Positions 33,928-44,683 of a DNA stretch of 48,172 nt are shown here, piece by piece. The stretch is taken from the NCBI GenBank assembly GCA_010031635.1, contig RGZI01000005.1, positions 1 to 48,172 of the forward strand. The letters are read 5' to 3'. This stretch comes from Actinomycetota bacterium (lineage in GTDB: Bacteria > Actinomycetota > Actinomycetes > Nanopelagicales > Nanopelagicaceae). Positions within the stretch are counted from its first letter, which is position 1. The number at the start of each line of letters is the position of its first letter. A program made the translations under genes and the position numbers. The notes beneath the pieces were generated by a model. It had not been told where the DNA came from and ran no database searches. It saw nothing but the letters and a program-made list of their open reading frames with translations.

Positions 33928-35559
33928 GTGCACTTGCGGAGTTCTCGACTTTCAATAACTTCTTTAATAACAGTGAGCCTTATGGTGCTGGGGACTTTTC
34001 AATTTCAAAGCGCGGTTGCTGAAAATATAAGTGATGAGCAGTTTGCAGTACAGCCACCTCCCGGTGTGGGCTATACCGGCTACCTGGTTAACAACACTAG
34101 GTCCTTAGTTCGCTTTAGCTCTTTTTTAGTTAATTTCAAAACAAATGGCGGGAAAATAACTGGCGTAGTCCCATGTAACAATTTAAGAAAATGCCCAACC
34201 AACTTTGGTGCGCAATACACAGACGTGAATCTTTCTTTATGTGAGAATAATGCCGACACTAAGGGAAATGATGGAGATGTAAATTGTGTTCGCGCAATTA
34301 AAACAAAAAATTTATTAACAAACAAGGAATCTGCGCAATTCATTCCCCGTCCAGAATTAACAGCCGAGTTCAATGCAATAGTAAAAGGGGATCGAACTCA
34401 AGGTTTGCCTAATGGTGGAAATCCGCTTGTAGTTTCCATTCCATCAGCACCTCACGAAGGTGGAAACTTATATCTAGTGAAAACCGACTTCTATGCAATG
34501 CGCAATTCGATAAACGAACCATTTAAATTAGATCTGATTACAAGTGGAATTTACCCAGTGACAATCGAACGTGGAAGTTTCCAGCCAGGTGGGGCAAATC
34601 TCACTCCAGACAATTATGTGGGTCAGATGCTGGCTGCGCGCGAGAGAGCAACAGAACCTCCATATATCGGCGGTTCGGCACCTGATCCCCATTGCTTAAT
34701 GGCAACTAAAAAAATCTGCATAGTGCCACAAGCATTTCCAGAAAATATTGCATTTGGCTTAACGCTTAGGCTGCAAAAGGGATTCACCAGTTGGCTTTAC
34801 GGACGCATGGCCAATCCGCTTATCTCAGTTGTTAAACCAGGAGCAGCAAACCCTGACAACATGTTAGTAAATATTTTTGCTGAACCAGTAAAAGTTCCAG
34901 TCCCGTATGGCTGGATTAAAAGTTCTGAGTTGCCACCTCCTTTGTTAGATAAATACAGCCAAGATCGAAGTGGAACTTTTTACGCTGGAAAAAATCGAGG
35001 TGCACCACTTGATTCAGTCTCTATCCTAAAAGGATTAAGCAATAATTTTGGAGCAAGTGCGATTGATGAATTATTGGGCTGGATGCCACTGCTTGGTGAC
35101 AAAGCCGCAGCGATGCCAAGTCAATGGAGTTTTCAAACCTTAATTCTTGATAGCAGCACTGCTTCCGAAATCTCCAGATGTACCAATGAAACCAAAGGCC
35201 TTACTGGATTGATTTTCACAAACGCAACTGTCTACTCATCTGGCGCCCCTACTTATGATGCCAGCGCAGGATCGCTCGACTACCACGTTGCTGCGCCACA
35301 CTTTAAGCCAGACGGCTCGCTTATGGCTGGTTCATATGATTTAGTTTTGAACTCTGATGTTGCGCGTTGTTTATACGGATTTACAAAAGCACCAGTTGGG
35401 GCATCTGTTTCAGTCACAAGCAATGACGGAATTGAGCAAGTGGCCACCGTCATTGTCAATGAGAAAGATGGCTTTTTGCGATTAGGTGCATATGGATTTG
35501 GTTTCTCAGCGCCAACAATTAAAATAAAACTTAATCAACCTAAAGCAATAAAGAAATAG
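33928..35559 (+). CDS. Large secreted protein of unknown function
   Basis: A 543-aa protein with a signal peptide (about residues 1-31, LITVSLMVLGTFQFQSAVA) and no membrane helix after it. I do not recognise the family. It carries about eight Cys, including paired CNNLRKC (about 82-88) and VNCVR (about 118), suited to disulfides, and many Gly/Pro/Asn. The last ~80 residues (RCLYGFTKAPVGASVSVTSN... to KIKL) look like a compact β-rich domain that may recur in related secreted proteins. No sortase signal is visible. GTG 33928 lies 6 nt from TATATT (leaderless). It is a single-gene unit between the MsmK terminator and convergent icd. Base composition is like its neighbours. Confidence 0.7.
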   Translation: MHLRSSRLSITSLITVSLMVLGTFQFQSAVAENISDEQFAVQPPPGVGYTGYLVNNTRSLVRFSSFLVNFKTNGGKITGVVPCNNLRKCPTNFGAQYTDVNLSLCENNADTKGNDGDVNCVRAIKTKNLLTNKESAQFIPRPELTAEFNAIVKGDRTQGLPNGGNPLVVSIPSAPHEGGNLYLVKTDFYAMRNSINEPFKLDLITSGIYPVTIERGSFQPGGANLTPDNYVGQMLAARERATEPPYIGGSAPDPHCLMATKKICIVPQAFPENIAFGLTLRLQKGFTSWLYGRMANPLISVVKPGAANPDNMLVNIFAEPVKVPVPYGWIKSSELPPPLLDKYSQDRSGTFYAGKNRGAPLDSVSILKGLSNNFGASAIDELLGWMPLLGDKAAAMPSQWSFQTLILDSSTASEISRCTNETKGLTGLIFTNATVYSSGAPTYDASAGSLDYHVAAPHFKPDGSLMAGSYDLVLNSDVARCLYGFTKAPVGASVSVTSNDGIEQVATVIVNEKDGFLRLGAYGFGFSAPTIKIKLNQPKAIKK

Positions 35560-35565
35560 AACTTA

Positions 35566-36780
35566 TTAATTCATTGCTTTCTTTAAGTTCTCATCAATAG
35601 CAGCTAAAAATTCTTGAGTATTTAACCAAGGGCTCTCTTTGCTAATCAGTAATGCCAAATCCTTTGTCATTTTTCCAGTTTCCACTGTTTCAATGCATAC
35701 TCTTTCAAGGGTGTCACTAAATCTGGCAAGTTCTGGATTGTTATCCAACTTAGCACGGTGTGATAATCCACGAGTCCATGCAAAAATTGAAGCGATTGGA
35801 TTTGTAGATGTGGCTTTACCTGCTTGATGATCACGGAAGTGGCGCGTAACAGTTCCGTGCGCTGCTTCTGATTCTACAATTTTTCCATCTGGAGTCATTA
35901 ATACTGAAGTCATTAATCCAAGTGATCCATAACCTTGTGCGACGGTATCTGATTGAACATCGCCGTCGTAATTCTTACAGGCCCAAACATAGCCACCTTC
36001 CCAGCGAAGTGAGGTAGCAACCATGTCATCAATTAAACGGTGCTCATATGTAATTCCAGCAGCGGCAAATTGATCTTTGAATTCAGCTTCGAAAATCTCT
36101 TCAAAAATATCTTTGAAGCGACCATCATAAGCTTTCAAAATTGTGTTCTTTGTTGACAAGAAAACCGGATATTTGCGATTAAGTCCGTAATTCATAGACG
36201 CACGCGCAAAGTCACGAATTGATTCGTCAAGGTTGTACATCGTCATAGCCACACCAGCGCCTGGGAAATCAAAGACGTTGAACTCCATAGGTTTTGAACC
36301 ATCAGTCGGCGTAAAAGTAACTGTTAATTTTCCAGCACTTGGAACTTTGAAATCAGTTGCTCGGTATTGATCACCAAATGCGTGACGACCGATGACGATT
36401 GGCTTAGTCCAATGTGGAACCAAACGTGGAACGTTGCTAATGATGATTGGCTCCCGGAAAATTACGCCACCAAGAATATTACGGACAGTTCCGTTGGGGG
36501 ACTTCCACATTTGCTTTAATCCAAACTCTTTTACCCGTGCTTCATCTGGAGTGATTGTGGCGCACTTAACTCCGACGCCATGCTTTTGGATTGCATGAGC
36601 ACTGTCAATTGTTACTTGGTCACTGGTTGCATCGCGATGTTCGATACCTAAGTCGTAATAATCTAGATTTACATCTAGGTAAGGAAGTATCAATTGCTCT
36701 TTGATGAACTGCCAAATGATGCGGGTCATCTCGTCGCCATCAAGTTCAACAACTGTTCCGGTTACTTTAATTTTTGCCAT
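35566..36780 (-). CDS. icd: NADP-dependent isocitrate dehydrogenase (homodimeric, eukaryote-like type)
   Basis: A 404-aa TCA-cycle enzyme (isocitrate to 2-oxoglutarate plus NADPH). [37 protein letters not shown] (isocitrate-binding Ser/Asn/Arg), DQYRATDF and the metal-binding [20 protein letters not shown] are diagnostic of the type II family. The ATG follows GGGAGCG. It is 29 nt downstream of mdh and so probably shares its message. Confidence 0.95.
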   Translation of the reverse strand: MAKIKVTGTVVELDGDEMTRIIWQFIKEQLILPYLDVNLDYYDLGIEHRDATSDQVTIDSAHAIQKHGVGVKCATITPDEARVKEFGLKQMWKSPNGTVRNILGGVIFREPIIISNVPRLVPHWTKPIVIGRHAFGDQYRATDFKVPSAGKLTVTFTPTDGSKPMEFNVFDFPGAGVAMTMYNLDESIRDFARASMNYGLNRKYPVFLSTKNTILKAYDGRFKDIFEEIFEAEFKDQFAAAGITYEHRLIDDMVATSLRWEGGYVWACKNYDGDVQSDTVAQGYGSLGLMTSVLMTPDGKIVESEAAHGTVTRHFRDHQAGKATSTNPIASIFAWTRGLSHRAKLDNNPELARFSDTLERVCIETVETGKMTKDLALLISKESPWLNTQEFLAAIDENLKKAMN

Positions 36781-36809
36781 TCGAAACGCTCCCTATTTAA
36801 ATTATTTGC

Positions 36810-37760
36810 CTAAAGAGTTTTTACATCAGCTTGTTTTGCACGAACTGCTTCTGCAGCAACTTTCAACTCGGCAATTTCAGATTCAGTTAACTTGCTTTCA
36901 ACTACGCGACGGATTCCCTCTTTGCCAATTTCAGCTTCGACTCCAAGGTAGACACCACTAATTCCATATTGACCTTCGACCCAAGCACAAACTGGAAGCA
37001 CTGCACCTGAATCTTCAATCACTGCTTTTGCCATTCGGGCAGCTGCGGCAGATGGTGCGTAGTAAGCCGAACCTGTTTTCAGCAATGCCACAATTTCAGC
37101 GCCACCATTGCGAGTGCGAACTACCAGATCTTCAATCTCTTCCGCGGAAAGTAACTCGGAAAGTTGCTTTCCTTTAACTGTGCAACGACTTGGAACTGGA
37201 ACCATAGTGTCACCATGAGATCCCAACGTTAAAGTTTGCACATCACCAACTGCAACATTTAATTTAGTAGCAACAAAGTTTGTAAAGCGCGCTGTATCAA
37301 GCATTCCCGCTTGACCCATTACGCGGTTGTATGGAAACGCAGATGCAATTTGGGCAAGTGCTGTCATTTCATCTAATGGATTTGAAACTACGATGATCAC
37401 TGCATTTGGACTGTGCTTTGCAATATTTTCAGCAACACCACGAACGATTCCAGCATTGATGCCGATTAAATCCATCCGACTCATGCCTGGCTTACGTGGG
37501 ATTCCGGCAGTGATTACAACAACATCAGAACCGGCAGTTTTTTCATAGCCGCCACCTTCGGCAGTAGTTGTTACACCGATAATTTCTGTCTCAAATCCTT
37601 CAATGGAACGGGATTGATTCATATCTAAAGCAATACCTTCTGGTTTGCCTTCGAGAATGTCAGTGAGGATGACCTCTTTGAAAATGTTGTATTCAGCTAA
37701 ACGAAGAGCGGTGGTTGAGCCGTAAAAACCAGCCCCCACCACTGTGACCCGACCGCGCAT
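36810..37760 (-). CDS. mdh: Malate dehydrogenase (LDH-like)
   Basis: A 316-aa enzyme that interconverts malate and oxaloacetate. The NAD loop is VVGAGFYGST, the substrate-specifying Arg follows PRKPGMSR (an Arg there selects malate over lactate), and the catalytic His is in LGSHGDTMVP. The 5' region carries a TAGAGT box and a 14-bp perfect palindrome, so it may have its own regulated promoter besides readthrough from folD-DUF3017. It is followed by icd. Confidence 0.93.
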   Translation of the reverse strand: MRGRVTVVGAGFYGSTTALRLAEYNIFKEVILTDILEGKPEGIALDMNQSRSIEGFETEIIGVTTTAEGGGYEKTAGSDVVVITAGIPRKPGMSRMDLIGINAGIVRGVAENIAKHSPNAVIIVVSNPLDEMTALAQIASAFPYNRVMGQAGMLDTARFTNFVATKLNVAVGDVQTLTLGSHGDTMVPVPSRCTVKGKQLSELLSAEEIEDLVVRTRNGGAEIVALLKTGSAYYAPSAAAARMAKAVIEDSGAVLPVCAWVEGQYGISGVYLGVEAEIGKEGIRRVVESKLTESEIAELKVAAEAVRAKQADVKTL

Positions 37761-37774
37761 GGGAACCCAATCTC

Positions 37775-37796
37775 TCTTGATATCAAGATAACTCTA
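37775..37796 (-). promoter_or_regulatory. Candidate mdh promoter and operator palindrome
   Basis: On the minus strand TAGAGT (37796-37791) could be a -10 box; its predicted start site lies within TCTTGATATCAAGA (37775-37788), a 14-bp perfect palindrome, 14 nt upstream of mdh ATG 37760. The position suits a repressor operator for mdh-icd. Confidence 0.4.
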
Positions 37797-38033
37797 CCCC
37801 CCGTTTGGAAGCAGTAGCGCGAGGGTAGCGATCACTACCGCCAAGGTCACCAACAGGAGAAGATCAGTGCTCCGACTCCGCCAAACCGTTACCCCATTTC
37901 GGTCCCTAAACCGCTCTCCAGCGATAATCAACAAGGCAACTGATACCAACAGTGAGCCAACCCTTACAGAGGCGCTGAGCGCGATTATCAGCCCAAGCAG
38001 GGTGGTAAGGGCAGCTGCGAGAGTGGATTTCAC
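37794..38033 (-). CDS. DUF3017 small membrane protein
   Basis: A 79-aa protein with two to three hydrophobic helices separated by a basic loop ([18 protein letters not shown]). Size, helix pattern and location directly after folD match the actinobacterial DUF3017 family, whose function is unknown. The GTG start overlaps the folD stop (GTGA). GC content is noticeably higher than in flanking genes. Confidence 0.75.
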   Translation of the reverse strand: MKSTLAAALTTLLGLIIALSASVRVGSLLVSVALLIIAGERFRDRNGVTVWRSRSTDLLLLVTLAVVIATLALLLPNGG

Positions 38034-38881
38034 TTAATCAGCGCCGCTTCCGCAATTTCCACCACATTGCGGAGCAGCATCGCCCGGGTCATCGGGCCAA
38101 CTCCCCCTGGCATCGGGGCGATATGGCCGGCCACCTTTGCCACATCAGGGTGCACATCTCCAGCCAAGCCGGCTTCAGTTCTGGTGATACCGACATCAAT
38201 AACCGCTGCCCCTGGTTTGACCAGATCTGCGGTGATGAAATGCGCTTTGCCAAGTGCGGCGACAACAATATCTGCGCGCTTAATGTGCGCGGCTAAATCT
38301 TTTGTTGCCGAATGGGTAAGTGTGACCGTCGCACTTTCTCGTTTGCGACTTAACAACAAACCAAGTGGACGACCCACAGTTAATCCGCGACCTATTACAA
38401 CAACATCAGCACCTTTAATCGGAATGTTGTACTGCTCGAGTAGAGCCACAATTGCGCGAGGTGTGCAGGGAAGTGGTGCATGTTGATCAAGAACTAATTT
38501 TCCAAGATTAAGTGGGTGCAAACCATCAGCATCTTTATTCGGATCCATTGCTTCTAAAATTGCTAACGAATCAATTCCATTTGGTAAAGGTAATTGCACG
38601 ATATATCCGGTGCACTCCTTTGAATTATTTAAATCTTTTACTGCGCTTAATACATCTTTAAAGGATGCGCTCGCCGGAAGATCGACCCGAATTGAAGAGA
38701 TGCCAACTTCAGCACAATCGCGATGTTTCCCACCCACATATGAATGAGAGCCTGGGTCGTCACCAACTAATACCGTTCCAAGTCCTGGAGTAATTCCCTT
38801 TGCACTTAATTGTTTTACGCGAACCGCTAACTGCGCTTTAATAATCGCAGCAGTAGCTTTGCCATCAAGAATTATGGCCAT
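38030..38881 (-). CDS. folD: Methylenetetrahydrofolate dehydrogenase/cyclohydrolase
   Basis: A 283-aa bifunctional enzyme that makes 10-formyl-THF, the donor for PurN and PurH encoded upstream. [10 protein letters not shown] carries the catalytic Tyr and Lys, DADGLHPLN the folate Asp, and [12 protein letters not shown] the NADP site. ATG 38881 is chosen because AGGAG lies 8 nt upstream; the in-frame GTG at 38890 is too close to it. It follows purH by 25 nt. Confidence 0.94.
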   Translation of the reverse strand: MAIILDGKATAAIIKAQLAVRVKQLSAKGITPGLGTVLVGDDPGSHSYVGGKHRDCAEVGISSIRVDLPASASFKDVLSAVKDLNNSKECTGYIVQLPLPNGIDSLAILEAMDPNKDADGLHPLNLGKLVLDQHAPLPCTPRAIVALLEQYNIPIKGADVVVIGRGLTVGRPLGLLLSRKRESATVTLTHSATKDLAAHIKRADIVVAALGKAHFITADLVKPGAAVIDVGITRTEAGLAGDVHPDVAKVAGHIAPMPGGVGPMTRAMLLRNVVEIAEAALIK

Positions 38882-38906
38882 CGGGTTCACTCCTAACTTT
38901 TAAAGT

Positions 38907-40457
38907 TTAAGCATGTGCAAAATGTCGCACTCCGGTGAAATACATTGTTGCTCCCAATTTATTAGCAGCCTCAATCACTTCATTATCCCGAACGCTACCG
39001 CCTGGTTGCACTATCGCGCTTACTCCCGCGGCTAATAAAATCTCTAATCCATCAGCAAATGGGAAGAATGCATCACTTGCCGCGACACTACCGCTGGCTC
39101 TATCCCCCGCTCGAGAAACAGCTAACCGTGCGCTATCAACGCGATTAACTTGCCCCATTCCAATTCCAACTGCTGCTAAATCATTTGCCAATAAAATTGC
39201 ATTACTTTTCACAGCACGTACTGCTTTCCAAGCAAATTGCAAATCTTTTAACTGCTCAGATGTCGCCGCTTTGCCGGCAACTAATTGCCAATTGCCTGGC
39301 GCATCACCCTCTGCGTCAATTCGGTCAAAGTTTTGCACTAACGCCCCGCCCAGAATTGGTCTTAACTCTAAGAGTGGTGCCGTTGGCTCAATTGTAAGGA
39401 TTCGGATTGAAGGTTTTTGACTCAAAATCTCAATAGCAGCTTTTGTAAAACTAGGGGCTGCAATAACTTCAGTAAAAACTTCACTTACTGCTTTTGCCAT
39501 TGTTTCATTTACTTCACGGTTTGCTGCAATAACTCCACCAAATGCAGAAATTGGATCGCAGGCATGAGCTTTCAGATAAGCCGACTCGATGTTGGCACCA
39601 ACTGCAATTCCGCATGGGTTTGTATGTTTGATAATCGCAACAGCTGGATCGGCATGATCATAAGCGGCCCTCCATGCGGCCTCTAAATCAACATAATTGT
39701 TGTATGACATCTCTTTACCGTGCAATTGAATTGCGCCAGCAACTCCAGTGCCAGTTAATTCACTCGCGTCGTTTAAATATAAAGCGGCACTTTGATGTGG
39801 GTTTTCGCCATAACGCAAATTTGCGCTGTGAGAGTACGAGTTACCGATCCACTCAGGTAAAAGTTGATCAGTACTTACTGAGTTGAGCCATGTTGAGACT
39901 GCAATGTCATATTTAGCGGTAGTTCTATAAGCCTCTATCGCAAATTGCCGACGCAAATTCTCATCGGTACCGCCATCTGCGAGAGCCGCAACTATCTGCG
40001 GGTATTGATTTGGCGAAACCACAACTGCAACAGATGGATGATTCTTTGCCGCTCCGCGAACCATGCTTGGCCCACCAATATCAATCTGCTCAATACATTC
40101 ATCAATAGTTGCTCCACTTTTTACGGTTTTTACAAATGGATATAAATTGACGACAACTAAATCAAAGGGCGCTATTTTTAACTCTACTAATTGCGCAACA
40201 TGTGATGGCAATCTAAGGTCAGCTAAAATTCCAGCATGAATAATTGGATGTAAAGTTTTTACCCGACCATCAAGTGATTCAGGAAAGCCAGTTAACTCTT
40301 CGACTTTGACAACCGGGATTCCAGCCTTAGCGATAGTGGCTGCAGTTGAGCCTGTTGAGACAATCTCAACTCCGTGAGCATGAAGTTCTTTTGCAAACTC
40401 AATTAATCCATTTTTGTCGTAGACGCTGATCAATGCTCGCTTGATTGGTTGCTTCAT
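38907..40457 (-). CDS. purH: Bifunctional AICAR formyltransferase/IMP cyclohydrolase
   Basis: A 516-aa enzyme for the last two purine steps. The N-terminal cyclohydrolase domain (1-~195) shows [30 protein letters not shown] and NLYPF; the C-terminal formyltransferase domain shows [15 protein letters not shown] and IKHTNPCG, with the catalytic Lys-His pair. Length is normal. It overlaps purN (ATGA) and is followed by folD. Confidence 0.95.
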   Translation of the reverse strand: MKQPIKRALISVYDKNGLIEFAKELHAHGVEIVSTGSTAATIAKAGIPVVKVEELTGFPESLDGRVKTLHPIIHAGILADLRLPSHVAQLVELKIAPFDLVVVNLYPFVKTVKSGATIDECIEQIDIGGPSMVRGAAKNHPSVAVVVSPNQYPQIVAALADGGTDENLRRQFAIEAYRTTAKYDIAVSTWLNSVSTDQLLPEWIGNSYSHSANLRYGENPHQSAALYLNDASELTGTGVAGAIQLHGKEMSYNNYVDLEAAWRAAYDHADPAVAIIKHTNPCGIAVGANIESAYLKAHACDPISAFGGVIAANREVNETMAKAVSEVFTEVIAAPSFTKAAIEILSQKPSIRILTIEPTAPLLELRPILGGALVQNFDRIDAEGDAPGNWQLVAGKAATSEQLKDLQFAWKAVRAVKSNAILLANDLAAVGIGMGQVNRVDSARLAVSRAGDRASGSVAASDAFFPFADGLEILLAAGVSAIVQPGGSVRDNEVIEAANKLGATMYFTGVRHFAHA

Positions 40458-41044
40458 ACTGACTCCTCATCCCTCTCGACTAACTCTCTAATCGTTTGCA
40501 CAAGTATTTTCCGCTCCTCTATTTTAATCCGTTCATGTAATTGCGCTTGGTTATCCCCTTTGTGTACTCGAACACTCACTTGCTTAATAATCTGACCGGT
40601 ATCTACGCCCTCATCTACAAAATGAACCGTTGCACCGGTTACTTCCACCCCAGCAGCCAAAGCATCTGCCACTGCATGAGCTCCCGGAAATGCTGGCAAT
40701 AACGCCGGATGAGTATTAATGGTGCGAAATTGATTTACAAAATCTGGCGAAAGAATCCGCATAAATCCGGCACTGATAACTAGCCACGGTTTTGATTTAG
40801 CGACCTCGTCTATCAACGCTTGATTCCACTCTGCCCGATTAGCAAAATCCTTAATCGGTAATGTAACTGTTGGAATCCCTGCTTGCTTTGCCCGATTGAG
40901 CACTCCTGCCTCAGGTTGATCACTAATAACTTTTTCTATCTTGATAACTCCGGCAAGTTCACCATGTAAAAATGCATCAAAAACTGCTTGAGCCACTGAG
41001 CCATCACCTGAGGCCATAACTGCGACAGATTTAACTTTATTCAT
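40454..41044 (-). CDS. purN: Phosphoribosylglycinamide formyltransferase
   Basis: A 196-aa folate-dependent enzyme. [15 protein letters not shown] is the start of the nucleotide-binding fold (usual ASGxGSN), and the catalytic Asn, His and Asp are in [13 protein letters not shown] and [11 protein letters not shown]. It overlaps the DUF6350 gene by 8 nt and purH by 4 nt, as in other Actinobacteria, where perM-purN-purH order is conserved. Confidence 0.93.
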   Translation of the reverse strand: MNKVKSVAVMASGDGSVAQAVFDAFLHGELAGVIKIEKVISDQPEAGVLNRAKQAGIPTVTLPIKDFANRAEWNQALIDEVAKSKPWLVISAGFMRILSPDFVNQFRTINTHPALLPAFPGAHAVADALAAGVEVTGATVHFVDEGVDTGQIIKQVSVRVHKGDNQAQLHERIKIEERKILVQTIRELVERDEESV

Positions 41045-42155
41045 TATTTTTACTTTGCAATTTTGTTATTTTTGTTATTTTTGTTATTCCAAAATATATT
41101 CCTGCTCCGATGCCAGCCTCTAATAAATAAATTAACGGAAAGATCCAAAGAGAGGGCCCTATGTCCGCTAGGCGTTCACCCAGCAAAGTTCCATTGCTGA
41201 AGTAGTTGATTATTGCGAGAACTACTGCGCTAACCACGATGAGTATCGGCATTGCTAAAAGATCATCTGCCCGTTCCGTCTTCTGCATTAATAAAGCGAT
41301 CATGAACCCGGCACCAACTCCAAGCAGTACCCCAATAAATAAAAATTTATTTGTGTTAGTTGGTACGGCTGCAAGTAATGGGAAAGCGGGAATCTCACCA
41401 ATTCGATGGACGCCTGGATTAATTAAAGTTCCAGAACCAATTGCAAAACCCGGGCCTAACAAATAAGCCAGGGCCGAAACAGCCATATTTGGAATTGTTA
41501 CAATTACCAAAATAAGTAGCAGAATTCCACCAAGAATTCCCGGCTGCAACACGGTTATCAAATCCTTTAGTACTGAAAAATGGAGCGCTAAAGAAGCAGA
41601 GAAAAATATTAATGAGATTCCGAGCAGCATCCCTAAAACCAGCAAAAGAATCCGAATAACTTGATTAAGATAATTATTAGCTTTAGCTATTTGTTGTAAT
41701 TGCGTCAAACTTGCAATTCCTAAAAGTACAATCATTGACAGCGGAGCGACATACCATCTTGGTGAGATTGAAATAGTTTTACTTGCCACGCTGAGTGTGA
41801 TTAAAATGAAAATATAAAAAATTGCAAGTGAGAAAATAGATTGCCTAAGTTGCACACCTTGAAGTTCAGAGCGCAATCTTCGCAATGAACCGCGAAAAAT
41901 GATTATCGGGAATAGCAGTGCTCCCAGTGGAATAAATGAAAGTGACCCAGGTAAGCCAGAGGGTGGAAGCGCCAAAGTAAAAGTTATGTGATGTACGCCA
42001 AGCCAGATCCAAATGCCACCGCGAAGTGCATCAGTTAAAACCCCGCTTGCAGAACCAGCCGTTGCCCATGCCATTAGCACGAACAACGCAATTGGGATAT
42101 ATGAAGTTAGCGCTGCGCGCACTGCTTCTGTGGCGCCGGCAATTAGCGGGCGCAA
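41037..42155 (-). CDS. PerM-like DUF6350 membrane protein
   Basis: A 372-aa polytopic membrane protein with nine or ten predicted helices. Position between sucD and purN, and length, match the actinobacterial DUF6350/PerM family (Rv0955 in M. tuberculosis, implicated in division and envelope stress). Sequence-level recognition alone is weaker than the synteny. The first visible start is TTG 42155, 7 nt after the sucD stop; a later start is possible but would cut into the first helix. The C-terminus carries a Thr-Lys-Ile repeat (TKITKITKL). Confidence 0.72.
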   Translation of the reverse strand: MRPLIAGATEAVRAALTSYIPIALFVLMAWATAGSASGVLTDALRGGIWIWLGVHHITFTLALPPSGLPGSLSFIPLGALLFPIIIFRGSLRRLRSELQGVQLRQSIFSLAIFYIFILITLSVASKTISISPRWYVAPLSMIVLLGIASLTQLQQIAKANNYLNQVIRILLLVLGMLLGISLIFFSASLALHFSVLKDLITVLQPGILGGILLLILVIVTIPNMAVSALAYLLGPGFAIGSGTLINPGVHRIGEIPAFPLLAAVPTNTNKFLFIGVLLGVGAGFMIALLMQKTERADDLLAMPILIVVSAVVLAIINYFSNGTLLGERLADIGPSLWIFPLIYLLEAGIGAGIYFGITKITKITKLQSKNNE

Positions 42156-42162
42156 AATCTAA

Positions 42163-43044
42163 TTACTTTCCGAGAATAGAGCGCAAAAGTTGAGCACTCT
42201 CACTTGGAGTTACACCAACGCGCACGCCAACCGCTTCGAGCGCATCGCGTTTTGCTGCGGCCGTACCAGAAGAACCAGAGACAATTGCACCTGCATGTCC
42301 CATAGTTTTTCCTTCAGGAGCCGTAAATCCAGCAACGTAACCAACGACCGGTTTAGTTACATACTCTTTAATAAATGCAGCAGCACGTTCCTCAGCATCG
42401 CCACCGATTTCACCGATCATAACTATTGCCTTTGTCTCAGGATCATCTTGAAATGCACGTAAGCAATCAATGTGCGTAGTTCCCACTACTGGATCTCCAC
42501 CAATTCCTACCGCTGTTGAGAAACCAATGTCGCGCAATTCGTACATCATTTGATAGGTAAGTGTTCCTGATTTAGAAACTAAACCTATTGGGCCAGCACC
42601 GGTGATATCTGCCGGAATAATTCCAACATTGGATTTGCCCGGACTAATTAAGCCGGGACAGTTAGGACCGATCAATCGACTCTTTCCAGATTTTTGCGCA
42701 TAAGCAAAAAATTCAGTGGTGTCATGAACTGGCACGCCTTCGGTAATCACAACAATCAGCGCAACTTGGGCATCAACTGCATCAATAACTGCTGCTTTTG
42801 TAAATTTAGCCGGAACGAAAATTACTGAAGTATCGGCATTAGTCGCAGCAACTGCTTCACTTGCACTATTGAAAACTGGAATTGCTAATCCATCAAAATC
42901 AACGACCTGTCCGCCTTTACCTGGAGTAACTCCACCAACAACTTTTGTTCCAGAAGCAAGCATTCGCTTAGTGTGTTTACTTCCCTCAGATCCAGTCATT
43001 CCATGCACCAAAACGCGACTCTTCTCAGTTAAGAAAATTGCCAT
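42163..43044 (-). CDS. sucD: Succinyl-CoA synthetase α subunit
   Basis: A 293-aa subunit with the CoA-binding Rossmann N-terminus ([19 protein letters not shown]), the conserved IGPNCPGLI and the phospho-His region GHAGAIVSG (about 254-262). It works with SucC to interconvert succinyl-CoA and succinate with ATP or GTP formation, and thus handles the product of the B12 mutase. It begins immediately after the sucC stop with no spacer. Confidence 0.95.
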   Translation of the reverse strand: MAIFLTEKSRVLVHGMTGSEGSKHTKRMLASGTKVVGGVTPGKGGQVVDFDGLAIPVFNSASEAVAATNADTSVIFVPAKFTKAAVIDAVDAQVALIVVITEGVPVHDTTEFFAYAQKSGKSRLIGPNCPGLISPGKSNVGIIPADITGAGPIGLVSKSGTLTYQMMYELRDIGFSTAVGIGGDPVVGTTHIDCLRAFQDDPETKAIVMIGEIGGDAEERAAAFIKEYVTKPVVGYVAGFTAPEGKTMGHAGAIVSGSSGTAAAKRDALEAVGVRVGVTPSESAQLLRSILGK

Positions 43045-44226
43045 TTACTTTGCCACCCCACTTGAAGAACTTGCTAATTCTGCGGCACGACTAGCTGCGC
43101 CATCCATTGTGTCTACTTGTTGAATAAGTGGATGTGCTGCCTCATTTAGAATTCGGCGACCTTCTACAACATTGTTTCCGTCCAATCGAACCACAATTGG
43201 CTTAGCTGCTTTAGGACCAAGAATTTCTAATGCTTGTAAAATTCCATTTGCTACAGCATCACATGAAGTAATTCCACCGAAAACATTTACGAAAACACTT
43301 TTTACATCTTTATCACCAAGAATGATTGCTAATCCGTCGGCCATAACTTGAGCAGAAGCGCCGCCGCCAATGTCTAGGAAGTTTGCTGGCTTTACTCCAC
43401 CAAATTTTTCACCGGCATAAGCCACAACATCAAGTGTGCTCATAACAAGACCTGCGCCATTTCCGATTATTCCTACTTCGCCATCAAGTTTTACGTAATT
43501 CAAATCTTTTTCTTTTGCCATTGCTTCAAGCGGATCAGCCGCATCATGATCCACTAGCGCTTCATGATCTGCATGTCTAAATATTGCATTGTCATCAAAA
43601 GTCACTTTTCCATCAAGTGCAATTATTTTTCCATCATTAGTTTTTACAAGTGGGTTAATTTCCACCAGTGTTGCATCCTCTGCTACAAAACATTTCCAAA
43701 GGTCAAGCAATACTTTTGCCACGCTATCTCTAATGTCCGCCGGAAAATTTGCTTGTGTTGCAATAGCTAGGGCGTGCGCTTGATCAATTCCTTTAAGCGG
43801 ATCGACTAATACTTTCGCAAGTTTTTCGGGGGTCTTGTGCGCTACCTCTTCGATATCCATTCCGCCAGAAACTGATGCCATCACTAAAAAAGATCGCTGG
43901 GCTCTATCTAGTAAAATCGCTAAGTAATATTCGGAATCTATTGGTGCGGCTTGGGCGACCATCACGGCATTTACGCGGTGACCTTTGATATCCATCCCGA
44001 GAATTGCACTTGCTTTTTCAAAAGCCTCATCTGAATTTTCAGCGACTTTCACACCACCAGCTTTTCCACGACCGCCAGTTTTAACTTGAGCCTTAATTAC
44101 AACTCGTCCACCAATTGCATTTGCAGCAGAGCGAGCTTCTTCTGGGGTGCGAGCGACTTTAGCTGGCAATACTGGAATGCCATGAGCTTCAAAAAGATCG
44201 CGCGCTTGATATTCAAATAAATCCAC
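43045..44226 (-). CDS. sucC: Succinyl-CoA synthetase β subunit
   Basis: A 393-aa ATP-grasp subunit: [19 protein letters not shown], the [19 protein letters not shown] loop, VEINPLV (metal ligands) and [14 protein letters not shown] near the end. The GTG start at 44226 is preceded by GGGGGAC. A TAGGAT box at 44246-44251 covers the stop of the B12-subunit gene and could drive a short-leader sucCD message. Confidence 0.94.
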   Translation of the reverse strand: MDLFEYQARDLFEAHGIPVLPAKVARTPEEARSAANAIGGRVVIKAQVKTGGRGKAGGVKVAENSDEAFEKASAILGMDIKGHRVNAVMVAQAAPIDSEYYLAILLDRAQRSFLVMASVSGGMDIEEVAHKTPEKLAKVLVDPLKGIDQAHALAIATQANFPADIRDSVAKVLLDLWKCFVAEDATLVEINPLVKTNDGKIIALDGKVTFDDNAIFRHADHEALVDHDAADPLEAMAKEKDLNYVKLDGEVGIIGNGAGLVMSTLDVVAYAGEKFGGVKPANFLDIGGGASAQVMADGLAIILGDKDVKSVFVNVFGGITSCDAVANGILQALEILGPKAAKPIVVRLDGNNVVEGRRILNEAAHPLIQQVDTMDGAASRAAELASSSSGVAK

Positions 44227-44248
44227 TTGTGTCCCCCTGTGCTAAATC

Positions 44249-44632
44249 CTAGTGATTAGCCAACGCACTTTTTAACCATTCGGCGATTTCAGTTGTTGAG
44301 GCGCCGGGAGTAAAAATTTGAGCAACTCCCATCTCTTTCAATTTCGCGATATCCCCATCTGAGATGATCCCTCCACCAAAAACTAAAATTGGCTGTGATT
44401 CAAGTAACTCCATGATTCGAGCAAAAATTGTTAAATGCGCTCCAGATAGAACTGACAATCCAATTGCATCAGCATCTTCTTGACGCGCAGTCGCAACGAT
44501 CTCTTCAGGAGATTGATGCAGGCCGGTATAAATAACTTCACATCCAGCATCACGCAAAGCTCGGGCGACTACTTTCGCACCCCTGTCATGGCCATCTAGG
44601 CCAGCTTTTGCGACAACTACTCTGATCGCCAT
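44249..44632 (-). CDS. Mutase cobalamin-binding (small) subunit
   Basis: A 127-aa B12-binding Rossmann protein. The DxHxxG base-off motif is Asp13-His15-Gly18 in [13 protein letters not shown]; the supporting SVLSG (about 59-63) and GGGII (about 86-90) are present. Size fits a stand-alone partner of an acyl-CoA mutase. The only matching large subunit in the window is the mutase at 27718-29262, about 15 kb away. It lies between pcrA and sucC, a pair that is near-adjacent in other Actinobacteria, so it looks inserted there; its product succinyl-CoA is the SucCD substrate. Confidence 0.9.
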   Translation of the reverse strand: MAIRVVVAKAGLDGHDRGAKVVARALRDAGCEVIYTGLHQSPEEIVATARQEDADAIGLSVLSGAHLTIFARIMELLESQPILVFGGGIISDGDIAKLKEMGVAQIFTPGASTTEIAEWLKSALANH

Positions 44633-44683
44633 AGGGCTACCGTGCCACGAGTTGGATCAGGGAGTCCAATCGTGTGGGATTAA

